A stretch of 64,000 nt of DNA from Gemmataceae bacterium. Its GTDB lineage: Bacteria; Planctomycetota; Planctomycetia; Gemmatales; Gemmataceae. Numbering within the stretch: position 1 is the first letter of the stretch; each line of letters opens with the position of its first letter. Below the pieces are notes generated by a model. That model was not told where the DNA came from, did not search any database, and worked only from the letters and a program-made list of their open reading frames with translations. This document shows, one piece after another, positions 52,311-62,424 of this stretch. The DNA lies in NCBI GenBank assembly GCA_028288765.1, contig JAQGHQ010000591.1:1-64000 (forward strand), written 5' to 3'. A program made the position numbers and the translations under genes.

Positions 52311-53610
52311 CCACCCCGACGGCGGCCCCGCAGACGGACCCCGTCAGGGTGCCGACCTTGCCGGCCGCGAGGTGTTCGGGGTCCAGCGCCAGGCCGGCGA
52401 CGAACAGCGACATGGTGAACCCGATCCCGGCCAGCGCCCCGCCCCCGACCATCATTCCCCACGTCACCCCGCGGGGCAGTTCGGCCAGTCCCAGCCGTAC
52501 CGCCAGCCAGCTGGTCAGCACGATCCCGACCGGCTTGCCCAGGAAGAGCCCGAGGGCGACCGCCACGGCCACCGGGTCGGTCAGGGCCGCGGGGGTGACC
52601 TCGACCCCGGCGTTCGCCAGGGCGAACAGCGGCATCACGACGAACCCGACCCACGGGTGGAGCTGGGTTTCGAGCCGGTCCAGCGGCGACACCGACTCCC
52701 GGGCGGCGAACGACAGGAGCCGGAGGTCTTCGGCCCCGACCTCGTCCGCCCCGTCGTCCCGCAGCCCGGCCGCCACGTCCGTCAGGGCGAGCCGGAGGGC
52801 GGCCCGACTGACCCAGGTGCCGGACGGGGTCAACAGCCCGAGCAGCACCCCGGCCACCGTCGGGTGAACCCCGGACTGATACACGGCCAGCCAGACCCCG
52901 ACCCCGACCAGCACGTAGACCCGGGTCGACCGGACCCCGAGCTCGGTCAGGATCGCCGCCAGGCACAACCCGCCGAGGGCCAGCAGGAGCATGAACGGGT
53001 GCAGCCCGGTCGAGTAGAACACCGCGATCACCAGGACCGCCCCGATGTCGTCGGCGATCGCGAGCGACAGGAGGAGGATCTTCAGCCCGAGGGGGACCCG
53101 CCGGCCGAGGAGGGTCAGGACCCCGACCACGAACGCGATGTCCGTGGCCATCGGGATGCCCCATCCCCGGCCGCCGGGCTTCCCGGCAATGAGGGCGAGG
53201 TAGACCGCGGCCGGGGCGAGCATCCCGCCGACCGCCGCCACGACCGGCAGGACCGCCTTCCGCGGTTCCTGAAGCTCCCCGGCGACCAGTTCTCGTTTGA
53301 TCTCCAGCCCGACCACGAAGAAAAAAACGGTCATCAACACGTCGTTGACGGCCAGGTGGCCGAGGTCGCCGGCCAGGGCGAACGGGCCGACCTGGAGGCG
53401 GAGCGGGGTGTGCCAGAAGGCGTGATACCACCCGGCCGCGGGGGAGTTCGCGAGGACCAGGGCGACGACGGTACAGGCGAGCAGCACCGCCCCGCTCGCC
53501 GACTCGATCCGGAGAAACCGGGCGAGCGGGCGGACGAGCCGGCGGACCGGGGGGTCGGGGAGCAGGCGGGCGAAAGCGGGCCTGGAGGCCGGAGACGGGG
53601 GGTGGGCCAT
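52270..53610 (-). CDS. nhaA: Na+/H+ antiporter NhaA
   Basis: A 446-residue inner membrane antiporter exchanging Na+ for H+ for pH and salt control. The paired aspartates of the ion site are in LAIADDIGAVLVIAVFYS, preceded by GWGIPMATDIAFVVGVLTLL and by VFFFVVGLEIKRELVAGEL. The 3' half has the usual PLFALANAGV and GFTMSLFVAGLAL. Around residues 245-300 it carries a longer charged loop than the E. coli protein. ATG 53610 is chosen because AAGGA lies upstream; an upstream GTG would add 14 residues. It is 60 bp behind the second RND gene and could be the last gene of that operon. The end overlaps the convergent GT87-like gene. Confidence 0.95.
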   Translation of the reverse strand: MAHPPSPASRPAFARLLPDPPVRRLVRPLARFLRIESASGAVLLACTVVALVLANSPAAGWYHAFWHTPLRLQVGPFALAGDLGHLAVNDVLMTVFFFVVGLEIKRELVAGELQEPRKAVLPVVAAVGGMLAPAAVYLALIAGKPGGRGWGIPMATDIAFVVGVLTLLGRRVPLGLKILLLSLAIADDIGAVLVIAVFYSTGLHPFMLLLALGGLCLAAILTELGVRSTRVYVLVGVGVWLAVYQSGVHPTVAGVLLGLLTPSGTWVSRAALRLALTDVAAGLRDDGADEVGAEDLRLLSFAARESVSPLDRLETQLHPWVGFVVMPLFALANAGVEVTPAALTDPVAVAVALGLFLGKPVGIVLTSWLAVRLGLAELPRGVTWGMMVGGGALAGIGFTMSLFVAGLALDPEHLAAGKVGTLTGSVCGAAVGVVILAVALRRAPRE

Positions 53611-53670
53611 CCATCGTCCTTCGGGGCGGAGGCCGGTCGGACGTCCGGGCACGCGCGCCCCGGGCGGCGG

Positions 53671-56600
53671 TCACGCCGCCGGTTCGTCGGTCGCCCGGCG
53701 GGCCGTGTACAAGTCCTTCACCCGTTGGATTGTAAGGAAAAAGACGGGGGTCAAGAAGATCCCGAACGCGGTCACCCCGACCATCCCGGCGAACACGGCG
53801 GTGCCGAGGGCGTGCCGCATCTCGGCCCCGGCCCCCTCCGCCAGCACCAGGGGGACCACCCCGATGATGAACGCGACCGACGTCATCACGATCGGCCGGA
53901 GCCGGAGCGCGCACGCCTCCAGGGTGGCGGCCCGGGCGTCGGCCCCGGCCTCCCGCCGCTGCTTCGCGAATTCGACGATCAGGATCGCGTTCTTGCACGC
54001 CAGTCCGACGAGGACCACGAACCCGATCTGGGTGAAGATGTTGATGTCCTGGCCGGCCGCCCGGACCCCGATCACCGCGCTCAACAGACACATCGGGACG
54101 ACGAGGATCACCGCCAGCGGCAGCGCCCAGCTCTCGTACTGGGCGGCCAGCACCAGGAACACCAGCACCACCGACAGGATGAACGCCCGGGCGGCGGTGT
54201 CCTTGGTCTGAAGCTGGAGGAGGGCCAGCTCGGTCCACTCGGACCGCATGGTCGGGGGGACCTGCTCGGCCGCCGTCCGCTCCAGGGCGCCGATCGCCTG
54301 GCCGGAACTGACCCCGGGGGCCGGGGAGGTGTTCACCGCGACCGCCGGGTAGAGGTTGTACCGCTGGACCATGACCGGGCCCGTGGTCTCGGAGTTCTTC
54401 AGGAACTCCTTGATCGGGACCATTTCCCCCCGGGTGGTCTTCACCTTCAGGCGCAACACGTCCGCGATCGACTGCCGGAACCGGGACTCCGCCTGGACGT
54501 TCACCTGCCACGTCCGCCCGAACTGGTTGAAGTCGTTCACGTACAGCGACCCGAGGTACACCTGGAGGGTGGTGATGATCTCGCCCACCGGGACCCCGCG
54601 GCTCTGGGCGGCCACCCGGTTGATGTCGAGGAACAACCACGGGGTGTCGGCCCGGAACCCGGTGAACGTATCCCGCAGCTCGGCCGTCTCGTTCGCGGTC
54701 GTGACCAGCTGCCGGCCGGCCTCCTCCAGGTCGGTGGCCCCGACCCCGCTCGGGTCCAGGACCACCATCTTGAACCCGCCGGCGGTCCCCAGCCCGTCCA
54801 CCGGCGGGGCCCCGAACACGTTCACCGCCGCCCCGGGTACCCGGTCGTTGAACGTCTCCTGGAGACGGGCCGCGATCGCGTCCGCGTGCCGGTCCGGGGC
54901 CAGTCGGTCCGAGAACCGGTCGAGCATCACGTACAGGGTGCCGAAGTTCGGGGCGTTCGCCCCGAGCAGGACCGACTGGCCGGAGACGGTCAGGGTGTGG
55001 CTCACCCCCGGCATCTCCCGGGCGACCCCGTCGAGCTGCCGCATTACCCGGTTGGTCCGGTCGACCGAGGCGGCGTCCGGGAGCTGGACGTTCACGAGCA
55101 GGTAGCCTTTGTCCTGCTGGGGAATGAACCCGGTCGGGGTGGTGGTCATCGTGACGTACGTCAGGTACAGGAGCCCGCCGTACCCGAGCAGGACCAGCGG
55201 GCCCACCCGGAGGGTCACCCCGACGACCCGGATGTACCAGGCGGTGACCGCGTCGAACCCGACGTTGAACCCGGCGAACGTCCACCCCAGGGCCCGGTTC
55301 AGGACCACCCGGAGGAAGTATCCGGCCGCCCCACCGGCCCCCCCCGCGACGGCCGGCACCAGCCACCCCGCGGCCGGGGCCAACCACCCCTGCCCCTGGG
55401 GCGGGAGAAGGGCCACCCACCGGCCGACGTGCCCGGTCAGAAAGAAGTACGCCGCGGCGGCCCCGAGCAGCGGGAACACCACCCGCGGGAGCGGCTCCTT
55501 CTCCTCGCCGGCCGCCTTCGGCTTGAGGAGGAGGGCGCACAGGGCCGGGCTGAGGGTCAGGGAGTTGAACGTCGAGATCAGGGTGCTGACCGCGATCGTG
55601 ACCGCGAACTGGCGGTAGAACTGGCCGACGATCCCGCTGATGAACACACACGGGACGAACACCGCCGTGAGCACCAACCCGACCGCCACCACCGGCCCGG
55701 CCACCTCGTCCATCGCCTTGGCGGTCGCCAGCCGGGGGGACAGGCCCCCCTCGACGTGGTGCTGGACGGCCTCGACGACGACGATCGCGTCGTCGACCAC
55801 GATCCCGACCGCGAGCACCAGCCCGAACAGGGTCAGGTTGTTGATCGAGTACCCGAGCACGATCATGGCGGCGAACGTCCCGACGATGGCGACCGGGACG
55901 GCGGCCAGGGGGATGATCGCGGCCCGCCACGACTGGAGGAAAACCAGCATCACCACCGCCACCAGGATGACCGCGTCGCGAAGGGTCTTGAACACCTCCT
56001 CGATCGACTCCTCGATGAACGGCGTGGTGTCGTAGACGATGTCGTACTCCAGCCCATGCGGGAACCGCTGCTTGAGCTCCTCGACCCGCGCCTTCACCTT
56101 CCGGGCGGTTTCGAGCGCGTTCGACCCCGGGAGCTGGTACACGGACAGGGCCACCGACGGCCGCCCGTCGAGCGTACACGTCTGGTCGTAGGCGAGGGCC
56201 CCGAGTTCCGACCGGGACACGTCCTTCACCCGGACCACCCGCCCGCTGTCGTCGGCCTTGAGGACCACGTCCGAGAACTGCTCGGGGATGGCCAGCCGGC
56301 CGAGGGTGTTGATCGTGTACTGGAACGCCTGGCCGGTCGGGGCCGGGGGCTGGCCGACCTGGCCGGCCGGGACCTGGGCGTTCTGCTGTTCGATCGCGGT
56401 CACCACTTCGGCCCCGGCCAGCCCCCGGCTGGCCAGCTTCTCGGGGTCCAGCCAGAGCCGCATCGAGTAGTCCCGTTGGCCGAGGAAGGTGATGTCCCCG
56501 ACCCCGGGCAGCCGGGCCAGTTCGTCCCGCAGGTAGATCGTCGCGTAGTTGCTCAGGTACAGGTTGTCCCGGGACCCGTCCGGGCTGTACAGGTTGATGA

Positions 56601-57015
56601 TCATCAGCTGGCTCGGCGACTTCTTCTTGACCGTCACCCCCCGCCGCTTGACCAGGTCCGGGAGGACGGGCTGGGCCAGGTTGACCCGGTTCTGGACCAG
56701 TACCTGGGCGACGTTCAGGTCCACCCCCGGCTTGAACGTGACGGTCAGGGTGTACGTCCCGTCGTTCGTACACTGGGAGGACATGTACATCATCTCCTCG
56801 ACCCCGTTCACCTGCTGCTCGATCGGGGCGGCGACCGTGTCGGCCACGACCCGGGCGTTCGCCCCGGGGTAGACCGTGTACACCTCCACCGTCGGCGGGG
56901 TGATCTCCGGGTACTGCGCGACCGGGAGGGAACTGACCCCCACCATCCCCGCCAGGGTGATGATGATGGACAGCACGGTCGCGAAGATCGGCCGGTCGAT
57001 GAAGAAGTGGGTCAT
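53671..57015 (-). CDS. RND efflux transporter, HAE1/AcrB family (second of pair)
   Basis: A 1114-residue inner membrane proton-driven exporter. Start FFIDRPIFATVLSIIITLAG and the QYPEITPPTVEV motif are typical of AcrB. The proton relay is intact: Asp408/Asp409 in GIVVDDAIVVVEAV and Lys1008 in GLACKNAILIVEF. It is longer than AcrB (1049) because between transmembrane segments 6 and 7 there is an insertion (about residues 505-600) with extra hydrophobic stretches such as GWLVPAVAGGAGGAAGYFL. It would pump drugs or other amphiphiles with a membrane fusion protein and a TolC. Located after another RND gene; the intergenic space holds the third copy of the large inverted repeat. Confidence 0.95.
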   Translation of the reverse strand: MTHFFIDRPIFATVLSIIITLAGMVGVSSLPVAQYPEITPPTVEVYTVYPGANARVVADTVAAPIEQQVNGVEEMMYMSSQCTNDGTYTLTVTFKPGVDLNVAQVLVQNRVNLAQPVLPDLVKRRGVTVKKKSPSQLMIINLYSPDGSRDNLYLSNYATIYLRDELARLPGVGDITFLGQRDYSMRLWLDPEKLASRGLAGAEVVTAIEQQNAQVPAGQVGQPPAPTGQAFQYTINTLGRLAIPEQFSDVVLKADDSGRVVRVKDVSRSELGALAYDQTCTLDGRPSVALSVYQLPGSNALETARKVKARVEELKQRFPHGLEYDIVYDTTPFIEESIEEVFKTLRDAVILVAVVMLVFLQSWRAAIIPLAAVPVAIVGTFAAMIVLGYSINNLTLFGLVLAVGIVVDDAIVVVEAVQHHVEGGLSPRLATAKAMDEVAGPVVAVGLVLTAVFVPCVFISGIVGQFYRQFAVTIAVSTLISTFNSLTLSPALCALLLKPKAAGEEKEPLPRVVFPLLGAAAAYFFLTGHVGRWVALLPPQGQGWLAPAAGWLVPAVAGGAGGAAGYFLRVVLNRALGWTFAGFNVGFDAVTAWYIRVVGVTLRVGPLVLLGYGGLLYLTYVTMTTTPTGFIPQQDKGYLLVNVQLPDAASVDRTNRVMRQLDGVAREMPGVSHTLTVSGQSVLLGANAPNFGTLYVMLDRFSDRLAPDRHADAIAARLQETFNDRVPGAAVNVFGAPPVDGLGTAGGFKMVVLDPSGVGATDLEEAGRQLVTTANETAELRDTFTGFRADTPWLFLDINRVAAQSRGVPVGEIITTLQVYLGSLYVNDFNQFGRTWQVNVQAESRFRQSIADVLRLKVKTTRGEMVPIKEFLKNSETTGPVMVQRYNLYPAVAVNTSPAPGVSSGQAIGALERTAAEQVPPTMRSEWTELALLQLQTKDTAARAFILSVVLVFLVLAAQYESWALPLAVILVVPMCLLSAVIGVRAAGQDINIFTQIGFVVLVGLACKNAILIVEFAKQRREAGADARAATLEACALRLRPIVMTSVAFIIGVVPLVLAEGAGAEMRHALGTAVFAGMVGVTAFGIFLTPVFFLTIQRVKDLYTARRATDEPAA

Positions 57016-57062
57016 GGAAACCAGAGGTCAGAAGTCCGAGGACAGAAGTCAGAGGTCAGGTT

Positions 57063-57215
57063 TTCACCCCAACGGGGTGGGAGCACGTAGCCCGGGGCAT
57101 CGCCCCGGGTGGGAGAGACGCGGTCGCGATTCGGTCGGACGCTGATGGGGCGGCGTCGCTCCGCCCGGGGCGATGCCCCGGGCTAATCGCTCTCAGCCCT
57201 TCAGGCTGAATACCC
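57063..57215. repeat. large inverted repeat, family CACCCCAACGGGGTG, copy 3
   Basis: Starts TTCACCCCAACGGGGTGGGA, continues GTAGCCCGGGGCATCGCCCC, and returns as GGGGCGATGCCCCGGGCTAA, ending CAGCCCTTCAGGCTGAATA. It lies between the two RND genes. Just before it, CAGAGGTCAGAAG units are repeated (57022-57060). Confidence 0.85.
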
Positions 57216-57253
57216 CGGCCCCTTCAGGCTCAATACGCCGCCCGCTGCCCTCC

Positions 57254-60200
57254 TCACGCCCCGAACTTCCGCCGCGTGACCTTGCGGAACCCCGCCCCGG
57301 CGGCGGTGAGCGCGACCCCCGCGAGCGGGCGGACGAACCGGAACCGGATCGCGTACAGGACCGCGTCGCTCACCGCCCGGACGTACCGGTTGGCGAACAG
57401 CGGGGTCGTGGTCAGGCGGTCGACCAGGTAGAAGAAGATCGGGGTCAGGAAGATCCCGAAGAGCGTCACCCCGGCCATCCCCCCGAGCACCGCCACCCCC
57501 AGAGCCTGCCGCATCTCCGACCCCGCCCCGGTCGCCACCGCCAGCGGGAAGACCCCGAGGATGAACGCGACCGACGTCATCAGGATCGGCCGGAACCGCA
57601 GCCGGCAGGCGTCGAACACCGCCGTCCGGACGTCGGCCCCCTTCGCCCGGGCCACCCGGGCGAACTCGACGATCAGGATCGCGTTCTTGCACGCCAGCCC
57701 GATCAGGACCACGAACCCGACCTGGGTGAAGATGTTCACGTCCTGCTTGCGGACCCCGGCCCCGCGGACCAGGGCGTTGGCCCCCTTGATCGGGTGGTCG
57801 TCGAGCCACCGGCCGGGCGGCTGGGCCCACTCCCCGAACTTGAGCCAGCCGGGCACGTTGGCGTTCGCGTTCCAGTCGGCCAGGGTCTGGACCGCCGTCC
57901 CGGGGTCGGTCACCCACACGGCGGCGAGCGAGCAGACCACGCACACCGGGACGACCAGGATCACGGCCAGCGGGAACGCCCAGCTCTCGTACAGAGCGGC
58001 CAGGACCAGGAACACGAACGTGACCGACAGCCCGAACACGAGCACCGTGGTGTCCCCGCGGAACGTGTAAATCCCGGGGATGCGCAGCTCCGACCGCCCG
58101 GCGAGCTGTTCGATGAACGACAGCTCGGTCCACTCCGCCCCCATCGTCGCCGGCAGCTCGCGGTCCGCCAGTCCCTCGAGGGCCGCGCGGGCGTCCCCGG
58201 TACTCACCCCGGCCGCGACGTTCCCGTTGACCGGCGCCGCGGGATACATGTTGTACCGGGTGATGACCAGCGGGCTGCTCGTTTCCCGCACCCGCACCAC
58301 CGCCCCGAGCGGGACCATCCCCCCGTTCCGGTTCCGGACCTTCAGCCGGCGGATGTCCTCCACCTCGTTGCGGAACGAGAGGTCCGCCTGGACGTTCACC
58401 TGCCAGGTCCGGCCGAACCGGTTGAAGTCGTTCACGTACCGGCTGCCCATGCTCCCCTGCAAGACGGTGTCGACGTCCGCCAGGGTCACCCCCTTGGACA
58501 GGCAGGCCACCCGGTCGATGTCCGCGAACACCTGCGGGGAGTTGGTCTTGTAGACCGTGAACAGGCCGGTCACCTGGGGCAGGGACTTGGCCTTGGCGAT
58601 GAAGTTGTTGGTCTGCTTTTCCAGGGTGTCCGGGCCGACGTCGCTGCGGTCCTCGATCATGAACCGGAACCCGCCCGCCCGGCCGAGGCCGGACACGGCC
58701 GGGGCCCCGAACACGTTGAGCTGGGCCTCGGGAATCTCGGCCGCGAGCTTGTCGGCCAGGTTCGCCCGGATCACGTCCGCGTACAGGTCGGGCGCCCGGC
58801 GGTCGTCGAACCCTTCGAGGATGATGAACATCGAGCCGAAGTTCGAGCCGTAGGCGCTGAGCACGAACGAGTTCCCGATCACGCTGTTGACGTGCTTGAC
58901 CGGGCGGACCCGCCGGACCCACCGGGCGTCCGGTCCCTCGCCCTCCCGCACCGCCCCCGGGTCCCCTTCCCGGGCGGCGACCACCACCTCGAACTCTTTG
59001 ATGGACTGGGCGATCCGGGCGATCACCGCCCGGCTCCGGTCCACGGCCGCGGCGTCCGGCAGCTGGATGCTGGCGATCAGGTACCCCTTGTCCTGCTGGG
59101 GGATGAACCCGGTCGGGAGGTAGCCGTACCCGGCCACCCCGGCGGCGACCATCCCGGCGTACCCGGCCAGCGCGACGACCGGCACCCGGAGCCCGAGTTT
59201 GACCGTCCGGACGTACAGGCCCCCGCACTTGGCGAACCCCCAGTTGAACGCGCGGAAGAACCGTTCGAGGGCGGGGTTCAGCAGGAAGCCCCCGGCCAGC
59301 GCCCCGGGCACGAGGACCAGGGCCGGGACGGCCCACCGGCCCGCCGGCCCGAGGTGGGCCTGCCACCCCCTGGTGGTGTTGGCGACCGCGACGACCGATT
59401 CCTCGCCCACCCCGACGGCCGCCGCCAGACGCACGAGAATGGGAAAGAACGCCAGGTAGGCGAGATACCCGAGCCCGGCCCCGATCAGCGGAGAGGCGAG
59501 CTTCGGGAACGGCCGCTGGCCGGTCCCCGGCCCGGTCCGCTTCAACAGGAGGGCGCACAGGGCCGGGCTGAGGGTGAGGGAGTTGAACGTCGAAATCAGG
59601 GTGCTGACCGCGATCGTGACCGCGAACTGGCGGAAGAACTGGCCGACGATCCCGGACAGGAAGGCGCACGGGACGAACACCGCCGACAGCACGACCCCGA
59701 CCGCCATCACCGGCCCGGCCACGTCTTCCATCGCCCGGACCGTCGCGGCCCGCGGGGCCAGCCCCGTCTCCAGCTGGTGCTGGACGGCCTCGACGACGAC
59801 GATCGCGTCGTCGACCACGATCCCGACCGCGAGCACCAGCCCGAACAGCGTCAGGTTGTTGATCGTGTACCCGAGGGCGGCCATGGCGGCGAACGTCCCG
59901 ATGATGGCGACCGGGACGGCGGCCAGGGGGATGATGGCGGCCCGCCACGACTGGAGGAAGATCAGGACCACGACCGCCACGAGGGCGATCGACTCCCACA
60001 GGGAGGTGAACACCTCTTCGATCGACTCGCGGATGAACGGGGTGGTGTCGTACCCCATCTCGTAGACGATCCCCTCGGGGAAATCCTTCGCCATCTCGTC
60101 CATCTTGGCCACGATCATGTCGCGGGCCTTGAGGGCGTTCGCGTCGGCCAGGAGGAACACGGCCAGCCCGACCGTCGGCTTGTTGTCGAACGTGTTGCTC

Positions 60201-61036
60201 ACGTCCTCGGATTTGGCCCCCATCTCCACCCGCGCGACGTGCTTGAGCTGGACCTTCTGCCCCTCCGGCCCGACCTTGACCAATACCCGCTCGAAGTCCT
60301 CGACCGTCGTCAGCCGGCCGACCCCGGTGATGGGGAACTGGAACGGCTGCCCGGCCCCGACCGGGGGAAGCCCGATCTGGCCGGCGACCAGCGGTTGGTT
60401 TTGCTCCTGGATCGCCTTGACCACGTCGGCGGCGGTCAGGCCCCGGGCGGCGAGTTTTTCCGGGTCGACCCAGACCCGCATGGAGTAGTCCCGCTGGCCG
60501 AAGACGAGGACGTCGCTGACCCCGGGCAGCCGGGAGAGTTCCTCCCTCAGCCGGATGACCGCGTAGTTGCTCAGGTAAAGCTGGTCGTACCGCCGGTCCG
60601 GCGAACTCAGGGCGCAGGTCAGCAGGATCTCGGACGACCGCTTCCGGGTAGTGACCCCGGTCGCCCGGACCACGTCCGGGAGCTGGGGCATGGCCAGGGA
60701 GACCCGGTTGAGCACCCGGATCTGGGACATGTTCAGGTCGGTCCCGATCTTGAACGTGACGGTCAGGGTGTAGCTGCCCTCGCTGGTACACTGGGAGGAC
60801 ATGTACAGCATGTCCTCAACCCCGTTCACCTGCTGTTCAATGGGAGCGGCGACCGTGTCGGCCACCACCTTCGCGTTCGCCCCGGGGTAGTTGCAGTCGA
60901 CCTGGATGGTCGGCGGGGTGACCTGGGGGTACTGGGACACCGGCAGGGTGAACACCGCCAGCCCGCCGGCCAGGGTGATGAGTACCGAGAGGACGGTCGC
61001 GAAGATCGGCCGGTCGATGAAGAAGCGAGGGCTCAT
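57254..61036 (-). CDS. RND efflux transporter, HAE1/AcrB family (first of pair)
   Basis: A 1260-residue RND exporter, unusually long. It has the same start (RFFIDRPIFATVLSVLITLA, QYPQVTPPTIQV) and an intact proton relay: Asp409/Asp410 and Lys1117. Three additions explain the length: hydrophobic segments between transmembrane segments 6 and 7 (about residues 505-610, LGYLAYLAFFPILVRLAAAV), a charged loop near residue 700 (EGEGPDARWVRRVRPVKHV), and about 60 residues before KQDVNIFTQVGF. In sequence motifs it is close to the second RND gene, with which it may form a heteromeric pump as MdtB/MdtC do. The fusion lipoprotein gene is 113 bp upstream. Confidence 0.95.
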   Translation of the reverse strand: MSPRFFIDRPIFATVLSVLITLAGGLAVFTLPVSQYPQVTPPTIQVDCNYPGANAKVVADTVAAPIEQQVNGVEDMLYMSSQCTSEGSYTLTVTFKIGTDLNMSQIRVLNRVSLAMPQLPDVVRATGVTTRKRSSEILLTCALSSPDRRYDQLYLSNYAVIRLREELSRLPGVSDVLVFGQRDYSMRVWVDPEKLAARGLTAADVVKAIQEQNQPLVAGQIGLPPVGAGQPFQFPITGVGRLTTVEDFERVLVKVGPEGQKVQLKHVARVEMGAKSEDVSNTFDNKPTVGLAVFLLADANALKARDMIVAKMDEMAKDFPEGIVYEMGYDTTPFIRESIEEVFTSLWESIALVAVVVLIFLQSWRAAIIPLAAVPVAIIGTFAAMAALGYTINNLTLFGLVLAVGIVVDDAIVVVEAVQHQLETGLAPRAATVRAMEDVAGPVMAVGVVLSAVFVPCAFLSGIVGQFFRQFAVTIAVSTLISTFNSLTLSPALCALLLKRTGPGTGQRPFPKLASPLIGAGLGYLAYLAFFPILVRLAAAVGVGEESVVAVANTTRGWQAHLGPAGRWAVPALVLVPGALAGGFLLNPALERFFRAFNWGFAKCGGLYVRTVKLGLRVPVVALAGYAGMVAAGVAGYGYLPTGFIPQQDKGYLIASIQLPDAAAVDRSRAVIARIAQSIKEFEVVVAAREGDPGAVREGEGPDARWVRRVRPVKHVNSVIGNSFVLSAYGSNFGSMFIILEGFDDRRAPDLYADVIRANLADKLAAEIPEAQLNVFGAPAVSGLGRAGGFRFMIEDRSDVGPDTLEKQTNNFIAKAKSLPQVTGLFTVYKTNSPQVFADIDRVACLSKGVTLADVDTVLQGSMGSRYVNDFNRFGRTWQVNVQADLSFRNEVEDIRRLKVRNRNGGMVPLGAVVRVRETSSPLVITRYNMYPAAPVNGNVAAGVSTGDARAALEGLADRELPATMGAEWTELSFIEQLAGRSELRIPGIYTFRGDTTVLVFGLSVTFVFLVLAALYESWAFPLAVILVVPVCVVCSLAAVWVTDPGTAVQTLADWNANANVPGWLKFGEWAQPPGRWLDDHPIKGANALVRGAGVRKQDVNIFTQVGFVVLIGLACKNAILIVEFARVARAKGADVRTAVFDACRLRFRPILMTSVAFILGVFPLAVATGAGSEMRQALGVAVLGGMAGVTLFGIFLTPIFFYLVDRLTTTPLFANRYVRAVSDAVLYAIRFRFVRPLAGVALTAAGAGFRKVTRRKFGA

Positions 61037-61149
61037 TCGGCGGCATTCGAGGAGGTTGAGGGCAAGGGACCCGGGGCCCGGGGCTCATGCGGGCGGGCGG
61101 CGCAAACGGGGCCGCGGGAGACGAGCGGGGGCGGGCGGCCGGCCCCGGC

Positions 61150-62424
61150 TCACTTCCCTTTTTCCGGAGCGGCGGAGGGCGCCCGGTCGGTCATCTTCGG
61201 GTTCACCTTGCCGCCCCCCTGCCGGACGCGCTGCTGGCCGCTCACGATCACCCGCTCGCCGGGGGCGATCCCTTGCTCGATCGCCCGCGCCTCGCCGGCC
61301 TGCGGGCCGAGGACGACCCGCCGGTAGACGGCCTCGTTGTTCTCGTTCACCACGTACACGAACTTCTGGCCCTGGTCGGACCCGATCGCCTCCTCGGGGA
61401 TCATCAGCGCCTCGTGGGGCTGGCCCATCGGCAGCCGGACCCGGACGAACATGCCGGGCGAGAGCATCCGGAGCCCCTTCCGCTCCGTGTCCGCGTACAC
61501 GGCCCACCCGGTCACCGCGGGGAGGGCGCTCAGCTTCAGGGTCGGGTTCTCCATCTCGGCCCGGACGTGGAGGGTGCCGGTCCCGGGGTCGAGCTGGTTC
61601 TCCGAAAACGTGTAGGTGGCGGTGAACGGATACCCTTCCTGGTGCCCGAGCCCGACCTGGACCTTCAAGGTCGTGTCGGCGGCGCTCGGGATTTTCCCCT
61701 CCCGAATCCCTTCCCGCCGCCGTTCGAGGGTCATCTCGTCGATGTCGAAGCCGATGTAGATCGGGTCGAGGACCACCAGCGTGGTCAGCATGGTCCCGGT
61801 CGTGCTCCCGGTGGTCGCCCCGGTAGTACTCGTGGACGTGGTCGCGCTCATCGCGCCGACCAGGTTCCCCGGGTCGACCAGCCGCCGGCTCAGGCGGCCG
61901 GAGTACGGGGCGGTGATCTTGGTCCAGTCCAGGTTCTGCTCGGCGAGGATCAGGGCCGCCTCGGCCCCGCTCACGGCCGCCGTCGCGCCCTCCAGGTCGG
62001 CCTGCTTGGTCTGGTACTCCTCTTGCCCGACCGCGCCCTTGATCCACGCCGCGTGGGCGATCTCGACCAGGATGCTGGCGCGCTTCTGCTGCGCCCTGGC
62101 CTGGGCGAGCTGGGCCTTGGCGGCGTCTCGCTGGGCCTTGTAGATCCGGTCGTCGATGTCGAACAACGGGGCCCCGACGGCGACGTGTTGCCCGTCCCGG
62201 AAGTGGATCTTCATCAACTCCCCGCTCACCCGGGACCGGATCTCCAGGTATTTGTACGCCTCGGTCCGGCCGGTGAAGTCTTCGATGTCGGTCACCATCC
62301 GGGAAACCGGGACGGCGACGAGGACGTCCGGCGGGGCAACCTTGGGAGCGGGGGGCGCGGGCCGGGCACACCCGCCGAGGGCGGCCGCGGCGGTCAGGGC
62401 GACGAGTCGGGACGGGAGCATCAT
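61150..62424 (-). CDS. RND membrane fusion (periplasmic adaptor) lipoprotein
   Basis: A 424-residue AcrA/MexA-type adaptor. The signal LVALTAAAALGGC gives a clear lipobox with Cys at about residue 19, so it is anchored as a lipoprotein. The fold is recognised by RSRVSGELMKIHFRDGQHVA (lipoyl half), helical hairpin KAQRDAAKAQLAQARAQQKR to GAEAALILAEQNLDWTKITA, PYSGRLSRRLVDPGNLVG (second lipoyl half), and the barrel parts ending PEEAIGSDQGQKFVYVV. Between them stands a Thr/Ser/Gly-rich stretch (TTSTSTTGATTGSTTGT). ATG 62424 was preferred because it begins the lipoprotein signal; ATG 62457 would add 11 residues. It is first in the efflux cluster. Confidence 0.94.
   Translation of the reverse strand: MMLPSRLVALTAAAALGGCARPAPPAPKVAPPDVLVAVPVSRMVTDIEDFTGRTEAYKYLEIRSRVSGELMKIHFRDGQHVAVGAPLFDIDDRIYKAQRDAAKAQLAQARAQQKRASILVEIAHAAWIKGAVGQEEYQTKQADLEGATAAVSGAEAALILAEQNLDWTKITAPYSGRLSRRLVDPGNLVGAMSATTSTSTTGATTGSTTGTMLTTLVVLDPIYIGFDIDEMTLERRREGIREGKIPSAADTTLKVQVGLGHQEGYPFTATYTFSENQLDPGTGTLHVRAEMENPTLKLSALPAVTGWAVYADTERKGLRMLSPGMFVRVRLPMGQPHEALMIPEEAIGSDQGQKFVYVVNENNEAVYRRVVLGPQAGEARAIEQGIAPGERVIVSGQQRVRQGGGKVNPKMTDRAPSAAPEKGK

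Noticed and set aside
52231..57090. A 1619-codon open frame on the plus strand over nhaA and the second RND gene
   Set aside because: Same reason: composition is that of the complement of a GC-rich coding strand, and no family motif is present.
57173..61327. A 1384-codon open frame on the plus strand, antisense to the first RND gene
   Set aside because: Its translation is rich in Arg, Pro, Gly, Asp and His without any domain, while the opposite strand encodes a clear RND transporter. Long antisense frames are expected in DNA with very high third-position GC.
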